Origin: Firmicutes bacterium UBA3941
Lineage (GTDB): Bacteria; Bacillota; Clostridia; Caldicoprobacterales; UBA3941
Assembly (NCBI GenBank): GCA_002385665.1
Contig: DGDX01000025.1
Coordinates: 1 to 15,486, forward strand
DNA length: 15,486 bases
Reading direction: 5' to 3'
A program made the translations under genes and the position numbers. The notes beneath the pieces are model-generated. The model was not told the DNA's origin and did no database searches. It saw only the letters and a list, made by a program, of their open reading frames with translations. Below are positions 1 through 9,775 of this stretch, in pieces; positions within the stretch are counted from its first letter, which is position 1; every line of letters begins with the position of its first letter.

Positions 1-19
1 AGATGTGTATAAGAGACAG
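1..19 (+). other. Tn5/Nextera mosaic-end adapter (artefact)
   Basis: The window opens with AGATGTGTATAAGAGACAG, which is identical to the 19-base Tn5 mosaic end used in Nextera tagmentation libraries. An exact match at the very first base of a contig is best read as untrimmed adapter. Genomic sequence therefore probably begins at base 20, and nothing upstream of the first gene is known. A natural Tn5 end is unlikely because no transposon gene or other transposon sequence follows. Confidence 0.95.
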
Positions 20-23
20 ATAA

Positions 24-974
24 TTGATAGAGATTAAAAACGTAACAAAACGGTTTGGTCAGCATCTTGCTGTAGATAATCTGAATTTCACCGTAAATGA
101 AGGTGAAATATTGGGCTTTCTCGGACCCAACGGTGCAGGCAAGTCCACAACCATGAACATTATCACAGGCTATATTTCTGCTACAGAGGGTACCGTCACG
201 GTAGATGGATACGACATCTTAGACAATCCCGAAGAGGTAAAGAAACGCATAGGCTATATGCCGGAGTTTCCACCACTATACCTGGATATGACGGTCAGAG
301 AGTATCTAAATTTTGTATTTGAAATTAAGAAAGTCGACCTTAAGAATAGGAAGCAGGAGATGGATAGGATTTTAGAACTGGTTAGGATCACCGATGTACG
401 TGACCGGCTTATTAAGAACCTGTCCAAGGGGTACAAGCAAAGGGTGGGCCTTGCACAGGCATTGGTTGGCAATCCACCGGTTTTGATCCTGGACGAACCG
501 ACGGTAGGCCTGGATCCCAAGCAGATAATCGAGATCAGAAACCTGATAAAACAGCTTGGCAGAAAGCATACCATCATCCTAAGCTCCCATATATTGCCGG
601 AAGTCAGCGCGGTATGCCAGCGAGTGGTCATCATCAACAAGGGAAGGATAGTTGCCAGCGATACGCCGGAGAACCTGTCCAAGAGGCTTGGTGAGAGCAG
701 TAAGTTGACCCTGAGGATCGCAGCTCCTGAAAGGCAGGCTGTAAAGGTTCTTAGGGATGTAGCCGGCATCAAGTATGTAGAAGCCCAAGGGGTCAGGGAA
801 CCGGATACCATAGATGTATGGATAGAGGCAGAGAAGGATATAGACGTAAGAAGACCGGTCTTTAACGCCTTGAGCCGGGCGGGGTATCCTATCCTACAGA
901 TGAAATCCATGGATCTTACTCTGGAGGATATTTTCCTACAGGTAACCACCCAGGAAAAAGTGGAGGTGTCCTAA
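24..974 (+). CDS. ABC transporter ATP-binding protein (GldA-like)
   Basis: This is the ATPase subunit of an ABC-2 type export or membrane-remodelling system and should act at the cytoplasmic face of the membrane with the permease encoded next. The 316-residue protein carries Walker A GPNGAGKST (34-42), the signature LSKGYKQR (133-140), Walker B VLILDEP (153-159) and the H-loop His189 in SSHILPEV. The Q-loop position reads GYMPE, with Glu81 where Gln is usual. Residues after about 215 form the C-terminal extension common in long COG1131-type ATPases. The TTG start is forced: TAA at 21-23 is in frame directly before it, the next in-frame Met is residue 44, and MIEIKNVTKRFG is a typical N-terminus for the family. 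The ribosome site lies beyond the adapter junction and is lost. The next gene begins 1 base after the stop. The ATPase call is certain; the GldA-like label comes from the neighbours. Confidence 0.95.
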   Translation: MIEIKNVTKRFGQHLAVDNLNFTVNEGEILGFLGPNGAGKSTTMNIITGYISATEGTVTVDGYDILDNPEEVKKRIGYMPEFPPLYLDMTVREYLNFVFEIKKVDLKNRKQEMDRILELVRITDVRDRLIKNLSKGYKQRVGLAQALVGNPPVLILDEPTVGLDPKQIIEIRNLIKQLGRKHTIILSSHILPEVSAVCQRVVIINKGRIVASDTPENLSKRLGESSKLTLRIAAPERQAVKVLRDVAGIKYVEAQGVREPDTIDVWIEAEKDIDVRRPVFNALSRAGYPILQMKSMDLTLEDIFLQVTTQEKVEVS

Positions 975-975
975 T

Positions 976-1842
976 ATGTTAGCAGTGTTTAAACGTGAAT
1001 TGAGAGCTTATTTCACTTCATCCACAGGTTTTATCTTTATGGGATTTTTCCTGCTACTGTCCGGATTCTTTTTTGCAATGACCAACTTATTTCCGGCCAG
1101 TCCCGACTATAATGCTGTACTGGGCAGCATCACCTTTATCTTTTTAATAGTGGTGCCCATTCTAACCATGAGACTGATGCCTGATGATAAGAGGCAGAGA
1201 ACCGACCAGCTATTATTTACCAGCCCCACTTCCTTAACCGGTATAGTGCTGGGTAAATATTTCGCCGCTGTCTCTGTATTCGTTTTGACTCTTCTTATAA
1301 CCTGCATATATCCCATCATCCTATCCTTTTTTGGAAACCTGGCAACATGGGAGATAGTAGGCGGATATATAGGATTTTTACTCTTGGGTTCGGCTTTTAT
1401 CTCCATAGGGCTGTTTATATCCACATTGACGGAGAACCAGGTAATAGCGGCGGTAATCACCTTCAGTGCCCTGCTGTTTATGTGGATACTCGATTGGGTA
1501 ACCCAGGGACTTCCTACGGACAAAACATCCGGCATTATTTTCGCCGGAATAATTGCCCTGGCTTTAGGAGCATTCGTATATTTTAATACAAGAAACATAT
1601 ATGTGGGCGTAGCCACCACCCTGGTGGGTGCGATTATTATAGTTTTAACCTATTTTCTGGCGGATAAGTATTTCTTCGATGGATTTATCGTAAGGGTTTT
1701 TGAATGGTTTTCGCTACTGAAGCGCTATGAAGAGTTTCAAATAGGTATTTTGAGTTTGAGTCCCATAGTATACTATATTACCTTTTCAGCAGCCTTCGTC
1801 TTTTTGACAATTAGGGTGCTGGAGAAGAGAAGATGGAGTTAG
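976..1842 (+). CDS. ABC-2 type permease (GldF-like)
   Basis: This is the integral membrane partner of the preceding ATPase. The 288-residue protein is very hydrophobic, with about six to eight predicted helices, roughly at 17-38, 47-65, 96-118, 127-149, 155-175, 183-203, 208-228 and 258-280. The N-terminal MLAVFKRELRAYFTSSTG and the cytoplasmic segment RTDQLLFTSPTSLTGIVLGK (about 75-94) match the ABC-2 permease pattern, in which a Thr-rich 'LLTSP' loop precedes the helix starting IVLGK. The ATG lies 1 base past the ATPase stop, and the GGAGGTG ribosome site (962-968) sits inside the end of the ATPase gene, so the two genes are transcribed and probably translated together. The substrate cannot be read from the sequence. 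The GldF-like label rests on the gene order ATPase, permease, GldG-like protein. Confidence 0.9.
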   Translation: MLAVFKRELRAYFTSSTGFIFMGFFLLLSGFFFAMTNLFPASPDYNAVLGSITFIFLIVVPILTMRLMPDDKRQRTDQLLFTSPTSLTGIVLGKYFAAVSVFVLTLLITCIYPIILSFFGNLATWEIVGGYIGFLLLGSAFISIGLFISTLTENQVIAAVITFSALLFMWILDWVTQGLPTDKTSGIIFAGIIALALGAFVYFNTRNIYVGVATTLVGAIIIVLTYFLADKYFFDGFIVRVFEWFSLLKRYEEFQIGILSLSPIVYYITFSAAFVFLTIRVLEKRRWS

Positions 1843-1857
1843 GGGGGAGTCAGGATT

Positions 1858-3297
1858 ATGAAATTAGATAGGCTTAAGATACTAAATTCATTCAAGGATA
1901 AGAAGTTTAAATATGGCGGATATGCGACTTTGTTGACAGCCTTTGTACTGGCTATCCTGATTATAGTAAACTTGGTGGTAGGGCAGATCCCCTTCAAGAT
2001 CGATTTGACGGAGAATAGATTGTTTTCCCTATCGGATCAGACCGACACAATATTAAAAAACCTGGATCAGGAAATACAGATCATTGGCCTGTACAAGACC
2101 GGCAGCGAGGATAAGGTATTTGACGAGATACTGCAAAAGTATAGGAGAAAAAACAAAAATATCACCATAACCTATGTAGATCCTGTAAAAAACCCCACCT
2201 TTTCCAGCAAGTATACCAAGGACGGCACCACTCTCAGAGATGGTAGCTATATCGTAGAGTGTGGAGATAGATTTAAGGTAATAGACTATTATGATATCTT
2301 TAATGTAAGAACTGACCAGTACGGAAACACCCGTGCCGAATCCCTGGCCTTGGAGGAAAGGGTAACCAGTGCTATTCAATATGTGACGGCAGAAGAGCTC
2401 CCTGTTGTATATTTATTGGAGGGCCATATGGAACAGAGCCTGCCCTATGATCTGAGGAAGAAGATGGAGCTGGAGAACTATGAAATTAAAAACCTGTCCC
2501 TTTTAACAGAAGATGAGGTACCATCTGATGCAGCTATACTAATGATAATAGCTCCTCAGCGGGATATGACCGATGAAGAGGAAGAAAAGATCAGGAAATA
2601 TCTGGATAACAAGGGCCGGGCGATATTCTTAATGGATATTGTGGAAGCTGACATGCCAAATTTTGATGCTCTCTTTAAGAGCTATGGAATAGCCTTGAAT
2701 AAGGCCTTAACGATAGAGGGAGACAGGAATCATTACTTCCAAAATCCTACATGGTTAGTCCCCGAAATGATTAGCCATATGATTATAAGTCCCATGAAGG
2801 TCAACAAGATGCAGGTATTAACATTAGGAGCCCAGGGTATCGATATACTGGATATGAAGAAGAGGAGCATCGAGATTGAACCGTTGCTGGTAACCAGTGA
2901 TTCTGCTTGGGGAAGGACCGACTATACATCCACTGCCCCTGAAAAGGAAGAAGGAGATATAGACGGGCCCTTCAATATCGCTGTGGCTATAGCAGATAAG
3001 ACCTGGGACGAAAAGATAGGTAAATACCATGAGACAAAACTGGTAGTTGCCGGGGATGCTGAGTTTATTGATTCCAGGTTTGCCAGCATAGGAAATGCGG
3101 ACTTCATATTAAACAGCCTTAACTGGCTCCAGGATAAGCAGGAGAGCATCTCCATCAGACCTAAGAGTTTACTGAGCAGATACCTTAATATTAATGCTTT
3201 CCAGCGATTATTGTTTGCCGGCATAACCGTAATTCTCATACCCCTGATTATATTAGGTGCAGGATTGGTTATGTGGCTTAGGAGGAGACACCTATGA
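1858..3297 (+). CDS. GldG-like ABC auxiliary membrane protein
   Basis: The 479-residue protein has one membrane helix near the N-terminus (about 22-43), a large soluble middle part and a C-terminal helix (about 451-473) ending in the basic tail WLRRRHL. This two-anchor layout fits the ABC auxiliary family that includes GldG (PF09822 / COG3225). The motif DLTENRLFSLSDQT (49-62) directly after the first helix is a family hallmark, followed by a Rossmann-like segment with ITYVDPVKNP (104-113). The middle domain probably faces outside and may bind a ligand or partner, but the family has no defined biochemical activity that I can cite. The start is ATG with a GGGGGGAG-type ribosome site (about 1843-1850). 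The stop overlaps the start of the next gene by four bases (ATGA), a sign of translational coupling. Confidence 0.88.
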   Translation: MKLDRLKILNSFKDKKFKYGGYATLLTAFVLAILIIVNLVVGQIPFKIDLTENRLFSLSDQTDTILKNLDQEIQIIGLYKTGSEDKVFDEILQKYRRKNKNITITYVDPVKNPTFSSKYTKDGTTLRDGSYIVECGDRFKVIDYYDIFNVRTDQYGNTRAESLALEERVTSAIQYVTAEELPVVYLLEGHMEQSLPYDLRKKMELENYEIKNLSLLTEDEVPSDAAILMIIAPQRDMTDEEEEKIRKYLDNKGRAIFLMDIVEADMPNFDALFKSYGIALNKALTIEGDRNHYFQNPTWLVPEMISHMIISPMKVNKMQVLTLGAQGIDILDMKKRSIEIEPLLVTSDSAWGRTDYTSTAPEKEEGDIDGPFNIAVAIADKTWDEKIGKYHETKLVVAGDAEFIDSRFASIGNADFILNSLNWLQDKQESISIRPKSLLSRYLNINAFQRLLFAGITVILIPLIILGAGLVMWLRRRHL

Positions 3298-4751
3298 GGA
3301 AGTCCAGGAATATCATAATACTGCTAGTAGTACTTGGTATTTTGACAGGCTCCTATTTTTTCCTTTCCAACAGGCCTGAACCCGAAGAGCCGGATGCAAA
3401 TGATAAGATCCCTGTTTTGAAGCTAAACAAGGATGATATTGTTAAGATGGAGATTAAGAATGAATCCGGTGAGTTGACCTTCAACAAGGTAGAGAAGGAA
3501 GTAGAAGAGGAAAAGGACGGAAAAAAAGAGAAGGTAAAGAAGTCCGTATGGGAAGTGGATTATCCCTATGAGGTAACGTTAAGGGAAATACGGGTGGATG
3601 ACTTGGCCTATAGCTTTGCCAATCTGGAGGCTGAGCGGATTATAGAAGAAGAGACCCCGGATGATCTTTCACCTTATGGACTGGATAACCCCCAGGCTAC
3701 AGGTAAGGTTACCTTAAAGGATGGTACTGTAGAGGTACTCTATCTAGGAAACAGTACCCCTATAGGTAATACCTACTACCTGATGCTCGAGGGAGATCCA
3801 AAGGTATATGAGGTATGGACCAACCACGGAGATCATCTAAGGTATAGCCTTGCCGATGTAAGAGACAATAGATTACCACGGATTAATGCTCAGGAGATAA
3901 CGTATCTCAAGGTAGATAAAAAGGACGGCAGACCCATCGAAATCAAGCTAACGGATATAGACGATGAGGATTATGTCCAGACCACCCTTACGGATTTGAA
4001 GATGATACAACCGTACAGGGAGTATATGAACGTTAACGGTGAGGCCTTATCCAAGTATATGGAGAAGGTGCCTGTCCTGAATATAGACGAGTTCATTGAA
4101 GACGGGGCCAAGGATCTTTCGAAGTACGGTCTTGATGAACCCTCGGCTGAGTTTATCCTAAAGGACAACGAAGAAACTTTACATCTATTGATCGGTGATG
4201 AATACGAAGATGGTAAGGTATACTTTAAAACGCCGGGTTCTGATTCCGTTTATGGAATGAAGAAAAGCAATACGAAATTTTTAGATGTAACGCCCTTTGA
4301 GCTGGTTGACAAATTTATCTATATAGTAAATATCGACTATGTGGATAAGATAGTAGTGGAGGGCTTAGGGCATAAACATACCCTGACCTTGGAACGGGAG
4401 ACAAAGCCGGCAGAAGAAGAGGGAGAAGAGGACGAGGTAATCCATACCTTCAAGATAAATGGAAAAGAGGTCGAAGATAAGCCTTTTAGGAAGGTATACC
4501 AGAGTATCGTAGGTGTTCTCGCGGACGCCGAGGTCAGAGAAGGTACCGAGGGGAAAGCAGAAGTTAAGGCTATCTTTTACCTAAACAAGGGGAAAAATCG
4601 AGAGATGCATATAAACTACGTACCCTATGATGACGATTTCTATGCCGTGTTTATAGACGGTGAGTCTGAGTTCGCGGTAAACAAACCCATGGTACAAAAG
4701 ATGCTAACTGATATAGAGGCATTGTACCGAGGGGAATTTAAAGTGGATTAA
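3294..4751 (+). CDS. Membrane-anchored DUF4340 protein
   Basis: The 485-residue protein has an N-terminal helix (about 7-25) after a basic start (MRKSRN), then a Pro/Glu-rich linker and a long charged domain, so it is probably anchored with the bulk outside the membrane. There is no lipobox cysteine. Two internal repeats typical of DUF4340 are visible: DLSPYGLDNPQA near residue 124 and DLSKYGLDEPSA near residue 273. Each is followed by a beta-rich segment containing LYLGN or LLIGDEY and ending in VYEV or VYGM. DUF4340 proteins are often encoded next to GldG-like ABC genes, and here the gene overlaps the GldG-like gene by four bases. It is probably an extracytoplasmic part of the same complex. 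The C-terminal third (from about 340) is a further acidic domain. The exact function is unknown. Confidence 0.85.
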   Translation: MRKSRNIIILLVVLGILTGSYFFLSNRPEPEEPDANDKIPVLKLNKDDIVKMEIKNESGELTFNKVEKEVEEEKDGKKEKVKKSVWEVDYPYEVTLREIRVDDLAYSFANLEAERIIEEETPDDLSPYGLDNPQATGKVTLKDGTVEVLYLGNSTPIGNTYYLMLEGDPKVYEVWTNHGDHLRYSLADVRDNRLPRINAQEITYLKVDKKDGRPIEIKLTDIDDEDYVQTTLTDLKMIQPYREYMNVNGEALSKYMEKVPVLNIDEFIEDGAKDLSKYGLDEPSAEFILKDNEETLHLLIGDEYEDGKVYFKTPGSDSVYGMKKSNTKFLDVTPFELVDKFIYIVNIDYVDKIVVEGLGHKHTLTLERETKPAEEEGEEDEVIHTFKINGKEVEDKPFRKVYQSIVGVLADAEVREGTEGKAEVKAIFYLNKGKNREMHINYVPYDDDFYAVFIDGESEFAVNKPMVQKMLTDIEALYRGEFKVD

Positions 4752-4758
4752 ACTATAG

Positions 4759-7995
<3,237 letters not shown>

Positions 7996-8029
7996 TTCTA
8001 TCCATGACTATGGATAACTGAAGATAGAA
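7996..8029 (+). other. Small nested hairpin after lacZ
   Basis: TATCCAT (7999-8005) and ATGGATA (8010-8016) form a perfect 7-base stem with a four-base loop. A competing outer pairing is TTCTATC (7996-8002) with GATAGAA (8023-8029). It begins immediately after the lacZ stop and has no T-run. It may protect the 3' end of the mRNA; its role is a guess. Confidence 0.45.
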
Positions 8030-8038
8030 TGACGACTT

Positions 8039-8085
8039 GGGGACGGATATTCCTGTCATAAGGGGGGAATAACCGTCCCTAATTT
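8039..8085 (+). terminator. Probable terminator of lacZ (GGGACGG palindrome)
   Basis: GGGGACGGATATTCC (8039-8053) pairs with GGGGAATAACCGTCCC (8064-8079), with one or two mismatches and a loop of about ten bases. It is followed by TAATTTT, a weak T-rich tract. It lies 43 bases past the lacZ stop and is the second copy of the GGGACGG hairpin type in the window. The interrupted T-tract makes termination less certain than at 12012. Confidence 0.65.
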
Positions 8086-8092
8086 TAACCTC

Positions 8093-8179
8093 TTGTGCCA
8101 GCTCAAAATCTTAGGTAATGAGCTATTGATAAGAGGGAGCGATCAATAGCTATTACCAGGATATGATTGACTGGCATAA
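8093..8179 (+). other. Long imperfect palindrome upstream of xylA
   Basis: Two nested inverted repeats span 87 bases. The inner stem is GGTAATGAGCTATTGAT (8114-8130) against ATCAATAGCTATTACC (8142-8157): 16 pairs with one bulged G and an 11-base loop. The outer stem is TTGTGCCAG (8093-8101) against CTGGCATAA (8171-8179), one pair being G-T. It is extended by TCAA (8103-8106) against TTGA (8167-8170). No T-run follows, so this is not a standard terminator. It could be a structured RNA, a regulator binding region or a small dispersed palindromic element. No known riboswitch class was recognised. Confidence 0.6.
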
Positions 8180-8196
8180 TGCGCTAATTTTATGAA
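8167..8196 (+). promoter_or_regulatory. Candidate upstream promoter for xylA (weak)
   Basis: TTGACT (8167-8172) is a good -35 match. Eighteen bases further, TATGAA (8191-8196) matches the -10 consensus at four of six positions. The -35 overlaps the right arm of the long palindrome, which would make the palindrome a natural operator. The -10 is poor, so this is less likely than the site at 8267. Confidence 0.3.
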
Positions 8197-8208
8197 ACTT
8201 TATATATA

Positions 8209-8227
8209 ATATCTATAGATATATCTA
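8209..8227 (+). promoter_or_regulatory. Overlapping AT-rich palindromes, possible operator
   Basis: ATATCTATAGATAT (8209-8222) is a perfect 14-base palindrome. It overlaps TAGATATATCTA (8216-8227), a perfect 12-base palindrome. Both lie about 40-60 bases upstream of the probable xylA -10. Such sites can be bound by dimeric regulators, but AT-rich DNA forms short palindromes by chance. The sequence does not resemble the usual XylR operator. Confidence 0.35.
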
Positions 8228-8264
8228 ATCAGTAGTATCATGGTATGTTAATTTCCAAATTTAG

Positions 8265-8272
8265 TGTATAAT
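8265..8272 (+). promoter_or_regulatory. Probable -10 region of the xylA promoter
   Basis: TGTATAAT contains a perfect TATAAT (8267-8272) 36 bases before the xylA ATG. No good -35 lies at standard spacing; the best is around 8244-8250 (TATGTTA). A weak -35 suggests an activator or another aid. The position implies a short leader of about 30 bases carrying only the ribosome site. Confidence 0.5.
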
Positions 8273-8295
8273 ATGGGTATAACCATTAACAAATT

Positions 8296-8302
8296 GAGGA
8301 GG
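8296..8302 (+). promoter_or_regulatory. Ribosome binding site of xylA, deciding the start
   Basis: GAGGAGG lies six bases before ATG 8309. The in-frame GTG at 8264 overlaps the probable -10 hexamer and has no ribosome site, so it is rejected as the start. Confidence 0.92.
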
Positions 8303-8308
8303 TATACT

Positions 8309-9628
8309 ATGTCCGAAATCTTTAAAAACATACCAAAGATAAAGTACGAGGGTCCTACAAGTAAAAATCCTTTAGCATTTAAGTATTATGACGAAAATAG
8401 AGTTATTTTGGGTAAAACCATGAAGGAGCACTTACCATTTGCCATGGCTTGGTGGCACAACCTCTCCGCAACCGGCGCAGATATGTTCGGAGTCGGTACT
8501 GCAGATAAGAGCTTTGGTGCCCAGGTTGGTACCATGGAGCACGCCAAGGCCAAGGTGGATGCAGGATTTGAATTCATGGACAAACTGGGAATAGAGTATT
8601 TTTGTTTTCATGACGTGGATCTGGTTCCCGAAGCTGACACCTTAGCCGAGACCAATGCCCGACTGGATGAGATCACCGATTATATGAAAGAGAAGATGGA
8701 AGCTACAGGTAAGAAGCTACTTTGGGGTACAGCCAATATGTTTACCAATCCAAGGTATATGAATGGGGCAGGGAGCACCAATTCGGCTGATGTTTACTGT
8801 TTTGCCGCTGCCCAGATCAAAAAGGCACTGGATTTAACGGTCAAATTAGGTGGTAAGGGCTATGTATTCTGGGGTGGAAGAGAGGGTTATGAGACCCTTC
8901 TAAACACCGACATGAAATTCGAACTGGATAATATAGCCAGACTTATGAGGATGGCGGTAGAATATGGACGCAGCATAGGTTTTGAGGGAGATTTCTATAT
9001 CGAACCAAAGCCCAAGGAGCCTACCAAACACCAGTATGATTTTGACGCAGCTACTGCAATCGGTTTCCTGAAAGAATATGGCCTCGATAAGGATTTTAAA
9101 CTTAACATAGAAGCAAACCATGCAACCCTGGCAGGACATACCTTCCAGCATGAACTTCGGGTCAGCGCCATACACGGAATGCTGGGAAGCATCGATGCCA
9201 ACCAGGGCGACTACCTCCTTGGCTGGGATACGGACCATTTCCCCTTTGACGTATATGAGGCAACCATGTGCATGTACGAGGTATTAAAGGCCGGAGGGCT
9301 TAAAAACGGAGGATTCAACTTTGATGCTAAAAACCGCAGACCCAGCTATACCCATGAGGATATGTTCTATGGGTTTATCTTGGGAATGGATACCTTTGCC
9401 CTGGGTCTCATAAAAGCTGCCCAGATAATAGAGGACGGCAGGATTGACGACTTTATAAAGGAGAGATATTCAAGCTTTAACAGCGGAATAGGTGCAAAGA
9501 TAATAAACGACGAAACAAATCTGGCTGAGCTGGCAGAGTATGCCGAGAAGCTGGGTGCTCCGGAACTTCCCGGATCCGGCAGGCAGGAGTATCTGGAGGG
9601 TATTATAAACAGCATACTCTTTGGTTAA
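8309..9628 (+). CDS. xylA: Xylose isomerase
   Basis: This cytoplasmic, metal-dependent enzyme converts D-xylose to D-xylulose (and glucose to fructose more slowly). The 439-residue protein is a class II (long-type) isomerase of the clostridial kind. Catalytic and metal residues fall at the same numbers as in the Thermoanaerobacter-type enzymes: His101 and Asp104 in FHDVD, Glu232 and Lys234 in YIEPKPKEP, Glu268 and His271 in NIEANH, Asp296 in SIDANQGD, Asp307 and Asp309 in WDTDHFP, and Asp339 in FNFDAK. The signature [10 protein letters not shown] is at 186-195. Trp139 and Val186, positions known to affect xylose versus glucose preference, have the xylose-type residues. The start is ATG with an excellent ribosome site. 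The gene is followed after 147 bases by xylB, the next step of the pathway, and no terminator was seen between them. Confidence 0.97.
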   Translation: MSEIFKNIPKIKYEGPTSKNPLAFKYYDENRVILGKTMKEHLPFAMAWWHNLSATGADMFGVGTADKSFGAQVGTMEHAKAKVDAGFEFMDKLGIEYFCFHDVDLVPEADTLAETNARLDEITDYMKEKMEATGKKLLWGTANMFTNPRYMNGAGSTNSADVYCFAAAQIKKALDLTVKLGGKGYVFWGGREGYETLLNTDMKFELDNIARLMRMAVEYGRSIGFEGDFYIEPKPKEPTKHQYDFDAATAIGFLKEYGLDKDFKLNIEANHATLAGHTFQHELRVSAIHGMLGSIDANQGDYLLGWDTDHFPFDVYEATMCMYEVLKAGGLKNGGFNFDAKNRRPSYTHEDMFYGFILGMDTFALGLIKAAQIIEDGRIDDFIKERYSSFNSGIGAKIINDETNLAELAEYAEKLGAPELPGSGRQEYLEGIINSILFG

Positions 9629-9763
9629 TGTCAATGGCTTATATATCCATAATAGTTGGTTGATATTCTGTAGGCGAAGTTATGGTGAATGTCATCGACG
9701 CTTAAACCTGTTATAGATTGATTATAAGTCTGTTGGATTAGTATATTGAATCGCTTATTGGAA

Positions 9764-9769
9764 AAGGGG
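9764..9769 (+). promoter_or_regulatory. Ribosome binding site of xylB, deciding the start
   Basis: AAGGGG lies six bases before ATG 9776. An in-frame TTG at 9746 would add ten residues before the conserved YYIGIDLGTS start of the kinase fold and has no ribosome site. It was rejected. Confidence 0.8.
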
Positions 9770-9775
9770 TGCAAT

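Noticed and set aside
254..949. Long antisense open frame (231 residues) opposite the ABC ATPase gene
   Set aside because: It mirrors a gene with full Walker motifs, its product has no recognisable domain, and it has no ribosome site. It is a codon-bias shadow.
1107..1619. Antisense open frame (170 residues) opposite the permease gene
   Set aside because: The sense frame is a clear membrane permease, and the antisense product shows no family features.
8093..8179. Riboswitch or T-box upstream of xylA
   Set aside because: No conserved core of a known riboswitch class, no T-box sequence and no coupled terminator were seen. It is kept only as an unexplained palindrome.
9629..9775. Possible separate promoter for xylB (TTGATA at 9660 with TATGGT at 9681)
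   Set aside because: The spacing is only 15 bases and the -10 is poor. No terminator separates xylA from xylB, so cotranscription is simpler.
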